Shown piece by piece: positions 1 to 10,367 of a stretch of DNA of 64,000 bases; within the stretch, counting starts at the first letter, position 1; each line of letters begins with the position of its first letter. The translations under genes and the position numbers were made by a program. Below the pieces are notes generated by a model. The model did no database searches and was not told the origin of the DNA. It was given only the letters and a program-made list of their open reading frames with translations. This DNA is from Thunnus maccoyii (lineage: Eukaryota; Chordata; Actinopteri; Scombriformes; Scombridae): positions 1,548,315 through 1,612,314 of the forward strand of contig NC_056548.1 of assembly GCF_910596095.1 (NCBI RefSeq), read 5' to 3'.

Positions 1-327
1 AGGGACACTGCTGGTGATGAGTGTAGATTTGGATGCAACCCTCAATCCTGGAGGTTTCAGGATGGTGTGCAGCGTGATTTCTTGTACAATGATTGGAAGA
101 CCCCCATCTTCTCCTACTACAACATAATAGGAGTGTACCTAGATGTTGAGGCAGGTACCCTGCAGTACTACGGTGTCACCCCTGATAGGGAGGAGATGGT
201 CCTCCTGTATGAGGCACCACAATTTAATGCCAAAGATGTTCCTCTTTATCCAGGGTTTTGGTTGTGTGAAGGGACCAAGCTGACGATTTGCCCCAAACAG
301 CAGTGCAAGAAGTCCCAGAGGACCTGA
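1..327 (+). CDS. 3' end of a SPRY (B30.2) domain protein, partial at left edge
   Basis: Frame 1 is open from base 1 to a TGA at 325-327 (108 residues). It reads as the C-terminal half of a SPRY domain: FGCNPQSW near the edge, then IGVYLDVEAGTLQYY, the usual strand preceding the final SPRY lobe, then MVLLYEAPQF and LYPGFWL. The sequence differs clearly from the SPRY of the TRIM genes further right, which have VGVYLDHRAGILSFY and end in ELCKLK, so it belongs to another SPRY subfamily (TRIM, butyrophilin-like or NLR-linked). The rest of the gene is outside the window, so its N-terminal domains are unknown. An AATAAA follows 140 bp after the stop, which supports a true 3' end. Confidence 0.75.
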   Translation, partial: RDTAGDECRFGCNPQSWRFQDGVQRDFLYNDWKTPIFSYYNIIGVYLDVEAGTLQYYGVTPDREEMVLLYEAPQFNAKDVPLYPGFWLCEGTKLTICPKQQCKKSQRT

Positions 328-469
328 GACTTCTAGGAGGAAAGTTTAGGGAATTTTGGCATTAAAGTGGAATTACAGAAAGTATTTGGACAAATGAAAA
401 CATATTTTTGCACTGTTACATAAAAAACAATGTACACAGATGTATAACTTTAAATTACTGCTTTTTCTG

Positions 470-475
470 AATAAA
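470..475 (+). promoter_or_regulatory. Polyadenylation signal of the left-edge SPRY gene
   Basis: AATAAA lies about 140 bp after the SPRY stop codon in AT-rich sequence. It is a plausible cleavage signal judged by position only. Confidence 0.5.
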
Positions 476-1224
476 ACCGTAAATTTAAGAACCTAAACAA
501 ATTGTACCGCTCATAACTTAATTCTACTGATCATCATATTCAACATTTTTTTTGTGATTTGAGGTTTTTTTGTATCTGTTTCAGCTCTATGGATTCAATA
601 AATGTCTTTTCCTGTTTTACTGTTACAGCTTCAAGGCGTTCATGTCTTAAACTGTACCACTCTTTACCAATACAATCTCATTTCACATTAGCATTGCTGT
701 CTTGTGGGTCTGTGGGAATTGAAAGCTATATGTTTTCACTTTTTGTATCCATTAAAGTCACTCCTGAAAATAGAACTGTAGTTTGTATTGCTGTAAATGT
801 TTGTATGACAGAAAATGAATGTTAGTGTTCACATAAAACACAAGAGTGATGAGAACAGTTTGCAGTCTCCACCTTCAAGTCCTTGATCTGAGGCTGTTTA
901 TAAAATTAACAAACGAATATCACAGCAAAACCAATATAAAAATACACAGAAGCTACTGGGAATCACCTCTGCCTCTGATTTAGAAACTGGGAATCGACTC
1001 CTTGACTCCATAATTTACGTCATGCAGGAAGTGCTTTTGTGTCAGTGATATGCAGCATGAAACCTGTAATGTTTTGTCCCAAACCATTATCACCTACTGG
1101 TATTTCAAACTCTAAAATGATCTGTGGTCAGTAACAGAGACCATTAAAAAGATAAGTCAGGACCATGAAGTTGATTTTTCAGCAATGAAAACAATATGGC
1201 AGGAATAAAACCTTTGTAACTTAC
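476..1224. other. Intergenic, no gene seen
   Basis: AT-rich sequence downstream of the left-edge SPRY gene. Only short frames without domain signatures are present. Confidence 0.5.
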
Positions 1225-1410
1225 CCCAGTTCATTAAGTGATTGATACCTTTAAGATTAATTTTGCTTCATCCCTCAGCTGCTTTTACTCCAGCGCAACA
1301 AAACACTTTATCACAAAATGCGGCTGTTATTCCATCATGTGTTGTTATTACATAATGTGTCGTTGCGCAATTCAAAGAGCTTTTCTCTTCAGGGTCTTGA
1401 CACATTTGAC
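1225..1410. repeat. Dispersed repeat shared with 24180-24370
   Basis: The stretch with GCGGCTGTTATT, TTATTACATAATGTGT and CTCTTCAGG is matched by a diverged copy near 24.2-24.37 kb (GCTGTTATTACATAATGTGT, CCTCTTCAGG). Here it runs straight into the L2 endonuclease fragment, so it may be part of the same LINE family's upstream sequence. Confidence 0.5.
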
Positions 1411-1886
1411 AAAAGAGGGGATGGAATTGCCACCATCTACTCAAAAAAGTTCAGCTGCACAAAGGTCGACCTGGTTAAGTTCTCATCCTTTGAATATCTT
1501 GCTCTTGTGCTTAAAACTGAACCAGCTGTTCTCATTATTACAATATACAGGCCTCCGAGACAGATATCACTATTTCTCCCAGAATTCTCTGAGCTGACTG
1601 CTCTTATTATCACCACATACAACAGAATCATTTTGAATGGAGATTTCAACATTCACATTAATTAACACTGCTGACTCCAAGGCTCTGGAATTCTTGAATC
1701 TACTTGAAAACTTAGAACTTACTCAACATATAACTGAAGCCACTCATCAGCAGGGCAATATACTTGATCTGGTAGTATCAAAAGGGTTAACCATTGACAA
1801 TGTGTCTCATATCCCTGTCTCTGATCACTACTGTGTGTTTTTTAACAGTGTCTTATCTGTAACAACAACCACAAAAGAGAAGCAGA
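1411..1886 (+). mobile_element. L2-type LINE endonuclease fragment, frameshifted
   Basis: The translation matches the C-terminal half of the apurinic-type endonuclease of L2/CR1-like retrotransposons: a segment with FSSFEYLALVLKTEPAV, IYRPPR, then GDFNIHI (core catalytic motif), LDLVVSKGL and SDHYCVFF. The motif order is that of an intact endonuclease, but the first half lies in frame 1 up to a TAA at 1663-1665 and the rest continues in frame 2, so there is a frameshift just after GDFNIHI. The reverse transcriptase is absent. The right end abuts TRIM sequence near 1886. It is a dead, truncated copy. Confidence 0.85.
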
Positions 1887-2447
1887 ACCCAAGACCAGAG
1901 CTGGATTCTTAAAATATTCATGTGAAATCACACTGGATCCAAACACAGCAAACACACATCTGTTATTATCTGATGGGAACAGAAAAGCAGAACAAACGAG
2001 TCAACGACAGTCTTATTCTTATTTTTCCCAGACAGATTCACTAATTATATGCAGGTCCTAAATGGAGAGAGTCTGACTGGACGTTGTTACTGGGAGGTGG
2101 AGTGGAGAGGGAGAAGAGTTGGTGTAGCAGTCACATACAAGAATATCAGCAGAGACGGAGACTTGTATGAATGTGGATTTGGATTCAATAACAAATCTTG
2201 GATGTTTTCTCGTAGCACTAACAGTTCTACATTTTGGTTCAACCATATCTCAACTCCCGTCTCAGGTCCTGGTTCCTCCAGAGTAGGAGTGTACCTGGAT
2301 CACAGAGCAGGTATTCTGTCCTTCTACAGCGTCTCTGAGACCATGACTCTCCTCCACAGAGTCCAGACCACATTCACTCAGCCTCTCTATGCTGGACTTT
2401 ATCTTTATAATGATGGAACCACAGCTGAGTTGTGTGAACTCAAATAG
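1887..2447 (+). pseudogene. TRIM PRY-SPRY pseudogene, 5'-truncated and frameshifted
   Basis: From about 1887 the DNA is collinear with the end of the coiled-coil linker and the PRY-SPRY of TRIM-A/B/C (PKTRAGF-like linker, ITLDPNTA PRY start, then SPRY to a stop at 2445-2447). RING, B-boxes and coiled coil are missing and replaced by LINE sequence. The linker frame is closed by a TAA soon after the junction. A 1-bp excess in a T run near 2024 breaks the PRY frame, while the SPRY from 2049 to the stop is intact and ends in ELCELK. The downstream flank is nearly identical to that of TRIM-A, so this was a full tandem copy that lost its 5' part. Confidence 0.85.
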
Positions 2448-3868
2448 ACAGAAGTCATTTCAGACTTCATGTGTCAGATTCTGTTGTAATTCTTCATGTT
2501 TTTGTCTCCATTGTTTCTGAGAGCTCGTTGCTGTGGTGTTTCTGAACTGCACAGAGATCAGCTGTCAATCAAACTGGGATTATCGACACTTTTTTCTTTT
2601 CATTTGTTGTTCTGTTGATGTTTTCTGGTTCTTTAAATGTCACTTTTTGCTGCGTGTTTTTATCCATGGAGGCTATCGCTGCTCATGATGACGTCTTTTA
2701 CCTTCACTAGGTAGATATTTTGTTCTCATCACTTTGTAAATTCATAAAGAAATGTACACTCAAACTGTAATTATCATGATAATAATCATTTATTATGTTC
2801 TTGTACATAGCTGACATTCTGGGTTAAACTAACTGATTGTGTGGATGAAGTGAATCTGAACATGAAATCATTGAACAAGAGTCATTTAACAGACTTTACT
2901 GATTGGATGTGTGAACAATCTGAAGCTTTACATAATCAATAAAGATGTTTTTTTCAACAGTGAGCAAAGTATTTTCTTCTGTCTTCATCTCAGGATCTCA
3001 TTCAAAGCTTCTGGAGAAAATGTGAAACTAAAATGAGAGTTTATTTGAGGCAGTTTTCCTCCTGAAACACCACAAAGTCCAGAGTTCATGTTCAGAGCAG
3101 ACAAACGTTTGTCAGTCAGTCTCTGAACTTTCAGCTTTCTTCACTAAAGCAGCTTTGTCACAGAGGAAAGAGCAGAGTTTTCTATCACTTGTTGCCTTTA
3201 AAAAACAAGATTTTCTTTGTGCATTTAGTTGATAAAGTCTTTGTTATTCAGGCCTAAAAAACTGGAAAATAGTAAGAATTCATTTGATCAAGTTTGGGTT
3301 TGAAGAAGTTTTGTTGAGTCCTGACAAACATAAAACAACAGATATTGTGTCGTGGTGAACTTGAGGTCATTTCATTTATTTTTATGATGATTTTCATGCA
3401 GATGAAAGTTGAGAATGAGGCTGTCATGTTGGTTCAGTGTTTAGTTCTGTCACCTCACAGAGAGACGGTCCTGGACCCCAATTTATCAAACTGCTAACAG
3501 GAACATTTTGGACTTTAGTGAAAGATAAAAGTAAAAATCCTTCACTTTCACTCACAAACAGAAGAATAAAAACTATTGATCAGTCTGGGTTTGCCATTTA
3601 CTATTCTCTGTTATTTCAGTTTGTTTGTCAGATTTATAGACGATATGAGCAAGTTGAAAAATAAAATACTTTCCACCAGATTCAGATTGCAGGACTCCTT
3701 GTTCTCCTTGTTGCTGAAGATAGTTCTTTATGACTCTGGCTGGATGTCCTACTGCAGAATACATTTGGGACGATCAGATGCCTCCCTGATAGTATGATGG
3801 ATAAGAATCTAAACATCTAAAGTGCCCAAAACTTTGTACCAGTCAAAGGTTTGGACAGTTTCCCATTC
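2448..3868. repeat. Tandemly duplicated TRIM 3' flank, copy 1
   Basis: Near-identical to 7604-9134 downstream of TRIM-A, and its first part to 14023-14805 and 18841-19205. It lacks a block present in the other copies: ACTTCACTAGG joins directly to TAGATATTTTG near 2709, where TRIM-A has about 120 more bases. It holds the polyadenylation signal at 2938-2943. Small frames inside (for example 3573-3764 minus) recur at 8839-9030 because the DNA is duplicated, and they show no domain. Confidence 0.85.
2938..2943 (+). promoter_or_regulatory. Polyadenylation signal, TRIM pseudogene copy
   Basis: AATAAA in the duplicated 3' flank, at the same relative place as 8204-8209 (TRIM-A) and 14623-14628 (TRIM-B). 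Confidence 0.55.
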
Positions 3869-4386
3869 TGTCACATCTTGCCTGGACTTTGGGTGTTTTT
3901 TGGTCTTGTGTTGTGTTCTTTGGGGTCTCCTGGTTTTGCACTTCTGTTTGGTCCTTCGGTTCATGGGGGTTTTCTTGTATGGGTTGGGTGGTGGGTTTTG
4001 GAGGACTGCGTCATTGGTTTGTTGGGTTGTGTGCTTGGGTTTGTGTTTGTGGTTGGTTTTGGATGGGTTAGTGTGGATAGCATTGAGTTTGTTTTCTGGG
4101 TTTTTGTTCTGTTTCCCTTGTGTGTTCATGTGCTCCTCCACACCTACCCTGTGTTAGCCTCGTCAGCCCTCCCCTGCTCCCTGTGTGTCCTCAGCCAATC
4201 AGCTCCCTGTATGTTCACTCCCCTCTCTTGAGTTCTTGTTGGATTGTTTTGTGTTGTGTCTTCTGCTAGTTCTGTTCAGCGCTGTTTTGCCTGTTCATGA
4301 CCATCCACAATTAAAGGAGAGTTTTTCATCATATCTACATTCCGGCCTCTGCGTTTGGGTCCACTCCTGCTTCCCCGAGTCTGACA
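3869..4386. mobile_element. Solo LTR of an LTR retroelement (518 bp) with 5-bp target duplication
   Basis: The insert starts TGTCA and ends TGACA (TG...CA with a 5-bp terminal inverted repeat). It is flanked by direct repeats CATTC at 3864-3868 and 4387-4391. The sister flank of TRIM-A holds a single CATTC at 9130-9134 with the same neighbouring sequence on both sides, so the empty site is preserved. An ATTAAA-type polyadenylation hexamer lies near 4310. No internal gag or pol sequence is present, as expected after LTR-LTR recombination. Frames inside show no domain. Confidence 0.85.
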
Positions 4387-5690
4387 CATTCACTATAGAG
4401 AATATGAATAACTTTGTGACAACATGTTTTCAATTTTCAATAATGTAGTTTTCAATTTGTGCTTTTTATTTGTGCAAAGAAGGAAAACATCTGTATCAAA
4501 AGGTTAAAAAAGGTCACTGACCCATCTTGGGCAGTATGTCGTCTGTCGCTCCTTTAAAGAAGCAGACGTAGATCACCATTCCTCTGTCGATCTGAGAGCA
4601 GAAACACAACAACATCAGTAAAAGCAACAGGATCTCTTTCAATTCTTGGTCCACTTCTGTTACATCTACACACTTTCAGACATGTGGCTCATTGATGTGT
4701 TTCTAATAGTTTTGGGACAACAACAGAAGAATCAGATATATCAGGCTTTAGATACACACACAATACTTGTTAGTAGATCAATTCATTGCTGGTTTGAGTC
4801 TTTCATGATGATATACTGATAGAAGGAAAAATATATAGAGTATTGCAAGCCTTATTCTTAAATATATAATTATTTTATTTGGCTTTTTCTTCATTTTATA
4901 GTTTTATATTTAGTGTTTTGTACTCTTTATTTTCCTTGTTTTTATATATTGTCTTCTCTGTCTTTTATCGTCCTCTTTCTCTTTTCTTCCTCCTGAAAAA
5001 CACTGTGTAACATCAATCTTTTACCTGCTGTTAATATTTAATGTATTAATTGTTGTTGGTATTTTACTTTAATTTTCACCTTTAGAAAATATTAAATCCT
5101 GTATAATTTTATAATATGTTGCTTTTCTTCATTTGATTCCTTTCACTTTCCTTTTGGTTTTGGTTGATGGTAAACAATCCTGTCTGTGTTTAGAGGAATC
5201 ATCTCTGACAGCCCAACCTTTACACACACTTGAGGGTTGCATCTTTTAAATAACAAAAAAAAAATGAAATTAAAGCCTTTATTATTGATTATTTGACTTT
5301 AGTTTTCACTGCGTTCTGGTTTATTTTGCAGTAATTTTAGTTTGTGTTAACAGCTGCTGAAGTTCAAGTTGAACATGATGTGTTTGAAGCAGCTTTTATT
5401 TCACGTTGATGCTTTAATGTGAATCATTTTCTTCACAATGATCAATAAAGCTTTAATACTGTAGTGATAGGATGAAAATAAAACGCTGGAGTGTGATGTC
5501 TGTTGATTAATCAAATGTAAAAGACAAAAGTACATCCACTTTCTAGATTCATCAATTCATACTAATCAACAAATGAGGTATCACCAAACCCTGACATGTC
5601 AACAAATATTTTACAGCTAAATGCAAAAATGTTTTCAGATGGTGAGCAGCTTTTAACTGAGACTTCACTGTAAATGAGGAAACACAGTTT
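4387..5690. repeat. Duplicated DNA upstream of TRIM-A (partner of 10745-12115)
   Basis: From about 4478 this stretch is collinear with 10760-12115 upstream of TRIM-B, with small indels. For example TRIM-B has an extra block near 11300-11395 and another near 11660-11715. Apart from the orphan dtd2 exon no coding sequence is visible. Part of it (4690-4800) also recurs at 38040-38150 inside ehd4 intron 2. Confidence 0.8.
4522..4591 (-). pseudogene. Orphan duplicate of a dtd2 internal exon
   Basis: All 70 bases are identical to the dtd2 exon at 10808-10877, and both flanking splice sites are kept (acceptor CAG, donor GTCAGT on the minus strand). The terminal dtd2 exon that should follow on the minus strand is absent: the part of the duplicated unit equivalent to about 9180-10745 is missing here. 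It cannot make DTD2 alone and is a relic of the tandem duplication, though it could act as a cryptic exon. Confidence 0.9.
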
Positions 5691-5820
5691 TAATTCACAG
5701 TGCTGCTCCTCGTCCTGATAAACCCTCCCTGCTCTTTCAACACGACAAGCTCCGCTCTGTGCTCATACTTCCTGGTTCCCTCCCCTTCAGATCTACAGTT
5801 TATAGATGGGTGTAACCAAC

Positions 5821-5928
5821 ATGTCAGGCTGCATTCACTGCAGAGACACATGTTGTTCAGATCAGAGCTCAAACTTTTTTCACTTCTCAGGAAGTGAAAC
5901 TCAGACAGTCGTTGCCACTGAGAGCTGA
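5821..5928 (+). other. Upstream ORF of TRIM-A (35 codons)
   Basis: An ATG at 5821 opens a frame ending in a TGA at 5926-5928, one base before the TRIM-A ATG. A second upstream ATG in another frame (MLFRSELKLFSLLRK, stop 5895-5897) lies within it. Whether they are in the mRNA depends on the unmapped transcription start. TRIM-B has the same arrangement 6419 bp to the right. Confidence 0.45.
5878..5899. promoter_or_regulatory. Inverted repeat with ETS/IRF-like core in the TRIM-A leader
   Basis: TTTCACTTC and GAAGTGAAA form perfect 9-bp arms around TCAG, 30 bases before the start codon. The right arm with one preceding base reads GGAAGTGAAA, which fits the ETS-IRF composite element GGAANNGAAA. 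It may be a DNA site or an RNA hairpin. TRIM-B is identical at 12297-12318. Confidence 0.4.
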
Positions 5929-5929
5929 A

Positions 5930-7603
5930 ATGGAGCCGAAAGGAGTTCAGCTGGACCAAGAAACAATCAGTTGTTCGATCTGTCTGGATCTACTGAAGGA
6001 TCCGGTGACTATTCCCTGTGGACACAGTTACTGCATGAACTGTATTAAAAGCTTCTGGGATGGAGAGGATCAGAGGAAGATCTACAGCTGTCCTCAGTGC
6101 AGACAGGCCTTCACACCGAGGCCTGTCCTGGTGAAAAACACCATGTTAGCAGATTTAGTGGAGCAGCTGAAGAAGACTGGACTCCAAGCTGCTCCTGCTG
6201 ATCACTGCTATGCTGGACCTGAAGATGTGGCCTGTGATTTCTGCACTGGGAGGAAGCTGAAAGCCCTCAAGTCCTGTCTGCAGTGTCTGGCCTCTTACTG
6301 TGAGAAACACCTTCAGCCTCACTTTGAGTCAACTACATTTAAAAAACACAAGCTGGTCGACCCCTCGGAGAAGCTCCAGGAGAACATCTGCTCTCGTCAT
6401 GATGAGGTGATGAAGATGTTCTGCCGTACTGATCAGCAGAGTATCTGTTATCTCTGCTCTGTGGATGAACATAAAGGCCACGACACAGTCTCAGCTGCAG
6501 CAGAAAGGACTGAGAGGCAGAGAGAGCTCGAGGTGAGTCGACAACAAATCCAGCAGAGAATCCAGGACAGAGAGAAAGATGTGAAGCTGCTTCAGCAGGA
6601 GGTGGAGGCCGTCAGTCGCTCTGCTGATAAAGCAGTGGAGGACAGTGAGAAGATCTTCACTGAGCTGATCCGTCTCATCCAGAAAAGAAGCTCTGATGTG
6701 AAGCAGCAGATCAGATCCCAGCAGGAAACTGAAGTGAGTCGAGTCAAAGAGCTTCAGGAGAAGCTGGAGCAGGAGATCACTGAGCTGAAGAGGAAAGACG
6801 CTGAACTGAAGCAGCTCTCACACACAGAGGATCACAACCAGTTTCTACTCAACTACCCCTCACTGTCACAACTCAGTGCACCTACAGACTCATCCAGCAT
6901 CAATATCCGTCCTCTGAGATACTTTGAGGATGTGACAGCAGCTGTGTCAGAGCTCAGAGATCAACTACAGGACATCCTGAGGGAGAAATGGACAAACATC
7001 TCACTGACAGGGACTGACGTGGACGTTTTACTGCCAGAACCAGAACCCAAGACCAGAGCTGAGTTCTTAAGATATTCACGTGAAATCACTCTGGATCCAA
7101 ACACAGCACACATGAAGCTGTTATTATCTGAGGGGAACAGAAAAGCAGAACGAACGAGTGAACAACAGTCTTATTCTCGTCGCCCAGACAGATTCACTGG
7201 ATGGTATCAGGTCATGAGTAGAGAGAGTCTGACTGGATGTTGTTACTGGGAGGTGGAGTGGAGAGGCGGAGGAGTTTATGTAGCAGTCGCATACAAGAAT
7301 ATCAGCAGAGCAGGAAGCTCGTATGAATGTGCATTTGGATTCAATGACAAATCTTGGATGTTAATTTGTGACACTGACAGTTATACATTTTGGTTCAACA
7401 AAATCTCAACTCGCGTCTCAGGTCCTGTTTCCTCCAGAGTAGGAGTGTACCTGGATCACAGAGCAGGTATTCTGTCCTTCTACAGCGTCTCTGAAACCAT
7501 GACTCTCCTCCACAGAGTCCAGACCACATTCACTCAGCCTCTCTATGCTGGACTTAGTCTTTGTTATAATGGAACCACAGCTGAGTTGTGTAAACTGAAA
7601 TAG
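5930..7603 (+). CDS. TRIM-A: RING/B-box/coiled-coil/PRY-SPRY E3 ubiquitin ligase
   Basis: Single-exon 557-aa protein. The ATG at 5930 (A at -3, G at +4) is chosen because it directly precedes the RING; the frame extends upstream only without an ATG. RING C3HC4: C15, C18, C30, H32, C35, C38, C54, C57. B-box 1: C102, C105, C116, C119, C124, H127 and following histidines. B-box 2: C154, H157, C165, D168, C173, C176, H181, H184. The coiled coil spans about 190-310, PRY starts about 385, and SPRY runs to the end. All zinc ligands are present, so it should be an active E3. Fish TRIM families of this type are linked to antiviral innate immunity. Residues 1-355 differ from TRIM-B at only three positions (F104, R248, L307) while the PRY-SPRY differs strongly. 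Nearest named relatives are TRIM16-like, TRIM25-like or finTRIM; I cannot choose among them. Confidence 0.93.
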   Translation: MEPKGVQLDQETISCSICLDLLKDPVTIPCGHSYCMNCIKSFWDGEDQRKIYSCPQCRQAFTPRPVLVKNTMLADLVEQLKKTGLQAAPADHCYAGPEDVACDFCTGRKLKALKSCLQCLASYCEKHLQPHFESTTFKKHKLVDPSEKLQENICSRHDEVMKMFCRTDQQSICYLCSVDEHKGHDTVSAAAERTERQRELEVSRQQIQQRIQDREKDVKLLQQEVEAVSRSADKAVEDSEKIFTELIRLIQKRSSDVKQQIRSQQETEVSRVKELQEKLEQEITELKRKDAELKQLSHTEDHNQFLLNYPSLSQLSAPTDSSSINIRPLRYFEDVTAAVSELRDQLQDILREKWTNISLTGTDVDVLLPEPEPKTRAEFLRYSREITLDPNTAHMKLLLSEGNRKAERTSEQQSYSRRPDRFTGWYQVMSRESLTGCCYWEVEWRGGGVYVAVAYKNISRAGSSYECAFGFNDKSWMLICDTDSYTFWFNKISTRVSGPVSSRVGVYLDHRAGILSFYSVSETMTLLHRVQTTFTQPLYAGLSLCYNGTTAELCKLK

Positions 7604-9134
7604 ACAGAAGTCATTTCAGACTTCATGTGTCAGATTCTGTTGTAATTCTTCATGTTTTTGTCTCCATTGTTTCTGAGAGCTCGTTGCTGTGGTGTTTCTG
7701 AACTGCACAGAGATCAGCTGTCAATCAAACTGGGATTATCAACACTTTTTTCTTTTCATTTGTTGTTCTGTTGATGTTTTCAGTTTCTTTAAATGTCACT
7801 TTTTGCTGTGTGTTTTTATCCATGGAGGCTATCGCTGCTCATGATGACGTCTTTTACCTTCACTGACATTTCTTCAGATGAAAATATAAACTTCTCTTTG
7901 TGCTAAATGTTAGTTTCATGTTTGTATTGATGTATTTTTGTGCTGTTGTTTCTTAAACAGAGAAAACAGCAGAACTTCCTTCATCATAGATATTTTGTTC
8001 TCATCACTTTGTAAATTCATAGAGAAATGTCCAATCAAACTGTAATTATCATGATAATAATCATTTATTATGTTCTTGTACATTCTGGGTTAAACTAACT
8101 GATTGTGTGGATGAAGTGAATCTGAACATGAAATCATTGAACAAGAGTCATTTAACAGACTTTACTGATTGGATGTGTGAACAATCTGAAGCTTTACATA
8201 ATCAATAAAGATGTTTTTTTCAACAGTGAGCAAAGTATTTTCTTCTGTCTTCATCTCAGGATCTCATTCAAAGCTTCTGGAGAAAATGTGAAACTAAAAT
8301 GAGAGTTTATTTGAGGCAGTTTTCCTCCTGAAACACCACAAAGTCCAGAGTTCATGTTCAGAGCAGACAAACATTTGTCAGTCAGTCTCTGAACTTTCAG
8401 CTTTCTTCACTAAAGCAGCTTTGTCACTGAGGAAAGAGCAGAGTTTTCTATCACTTGTTGCCTTTAAAAAACAAGATTTTCTTTGTGCATTTAGTTGATA
8501 AAGTCTTTGTTATACAGGCCTAAAAGACTGGAAAATAGTAAGAATTCATTTGATCAAGTTTGGGTGTGAAGAAGTTTTGTTGAGTCCTGACAAACATAAA
8601 ACAACAGATATTGTGTCATGGTGAACTTGAGGTCATTTCATTTATTTTTATGTTGATTTTCATGCAGATGAAAGTTGAGAATGAGGCTGTCATGTTGGTT
8701 CAGTGTTTAGTTCTGTCACCTCACAGAGAGACGGTTCTGGACCCCAATTTATCAAACTGCTAACAGGAACATTTTAGACTTTAGTGAAAGATAAAAGTAA
8801 AAATCCTTCACTTTCACTCACAAACAGAAGAATAAAAACTATTGATCAGTCTGGGTTTGCCATTTACTATTCCCTGTTATTTCAGTTTGTTTGTCAGATT
8901 TATAGACAATATGAGCAAGTTGAAAAATAAAATACTTTCCACCAGATTCAGATTGCAGGACTCCTTGTTCTCCTTGTTGCTGAAGATAGTTCTTTATGAC
9001 TCTGGCTGGATGTCCTACTGCAGAATACATTTGGGACGATCAGATGCCTCCCTGATAGTATGATGGATAAGAATCTAAACATCTAAAGTGCCCAAAACTT
9101 TGTGCCAGTCAAAGGTTTGGACAGTTTCCCATTC
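7604..9134. repeat. Duplicated TRIM 3' flank, copy 2 (TRIM-A)
   Basis: Collinear with 2448-3868, and in its first 0.75 kb with the TRIM-B and TRIM-C flanks. It contains the AATAAA at 8204-8209 and the intact CATTC target site (9130-9134) into which the solo LTR inserted in copy 1. Confidence 0.85.
8204..8209 (+). promoter_or_regulatory. Polyadenylation signal, TRIM-A
   Basis: AATAAA about 600 bp after the TRIM-A stop, conserved in position among the tandem copies. Confidence 0.6.
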
Positions 9135-10367
9135 ACTATAGAGAATCTGAATAACTTTGTGACAACATGTTTTCAAAATGTGTAAAAATGTCACATTTCA
9201 AATTGTTTATTTATTTAAAATGACTGAAATTAATGTAAATTTTGTCATTTTCTTTAATAGGAATCTTTATTCGACTGAGATCCTTTTCTGGCAACATTGT
9301 CTGACTACTCCTACATCACACAGGTTGCTCAGAAACACAAGTTTTATTTATAATGTATTTTTCAATTTGTGCTTTTATTTTAGCTGAACATCGACTAACA
9401 GGAAGTGTTGTAGCTGTCACGTGCTGCTGCTTTGACAGAAGGTTATAAGAGCTGCTGCAACCCCGGCTAACTGAGACTGAATGCTGTTCACTTCCGGTTC
9501 CTGAAACACTGCTGAGTACCTCCTGCTGGCTCAGAGGAGACATGAAATAATTACTGTTACTGTTTGGTGCACCTCCTGCATTAAAAAACACATATGAATT
9601 TAAAACATTTGCAAGAAGATTTATATTTCCTTGAACTTCAAAGCCTGAAAGTCATAACACAAGTTGAATTTGCTAAAAGTGTATAACTGATTTTCCATAT
9701 TAACCAACAGGTAGATTCTTAAACACAAGCTGTTATGGAGTCTAAAGGGTCTTGGAACCAAATAAATACATAAAGAAAACACATAGATTACACATTATTT
9801 CTATGGATCATGGTTGCCACCTGCTGTTGGGTCTCTGTAAATTAAAGAGTACAGTCTAGACCTGCTCTATGTGAAAAGTGACCTGAGATAACTTCTGTTG
9901 TGATTTGGTGTTATATAAATAAAATTGACTTAACTTGATATTAAAGCGCTGTCTTGCTATTACAACTGAAAACTCCAATCTTGAATCTCAACTAGCAGAT
10001 TTATATCATAAAGAACCAGTGACATATTTGAAACTTACAAAATATAGTTTTTAATTACAAATGGATCCAATGGATCGATCATCTCCAGAGACTGATGGTA
10101 GATATTTAGACATTATTAAAAATTTTGCACACAAACACAGTTGTTTCCAATTATTCTAATGACATTTTATCATAGTAGAAAAAATACAGGTGTTACTAAC
10201 AACATTAACGATGGCTTTGTTCTATTCAAGTATTCCAGTAATGACATTTTATATCATTTTTATATTGTTTTTTTTATTATTTACACCTGTGCTTTTCCTA
10301 ATGTGACATGTCAAACTGTCTTCCAGGAACAAGGCTGATGTGTGACACAAATTCAAAGCTTCACGTC
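9135..10367. other. Spacer between TRIM-A and dtd2
   Basis: Mostly single-copy in the window. About 9815-9945 looks like the 3' tail of a fish LINE/SINE (TCTAGACCTGCTCTATGTG, then TTATATAAATAAAATTGACT). No gene is seen; the short frames lack domains. Confidence 0.5.

Noticed and set aside
1887-2447. Functional short SPRY gene starting at the GTG/ATG near 2049
   Set aside because: Lacks RING, B-box and coiled coil, and has a frameshift and an upstream LINE junction. Called a pseudogene, with cryptic splicing kept as a low-probability idea.
3809-4448. Several overlapping frames of 60-126 codons on both strands
   Set aside because: They lie in the solo LTR, are T/G-biased on one strand, have no domain, and vanish in the empty-site copy.
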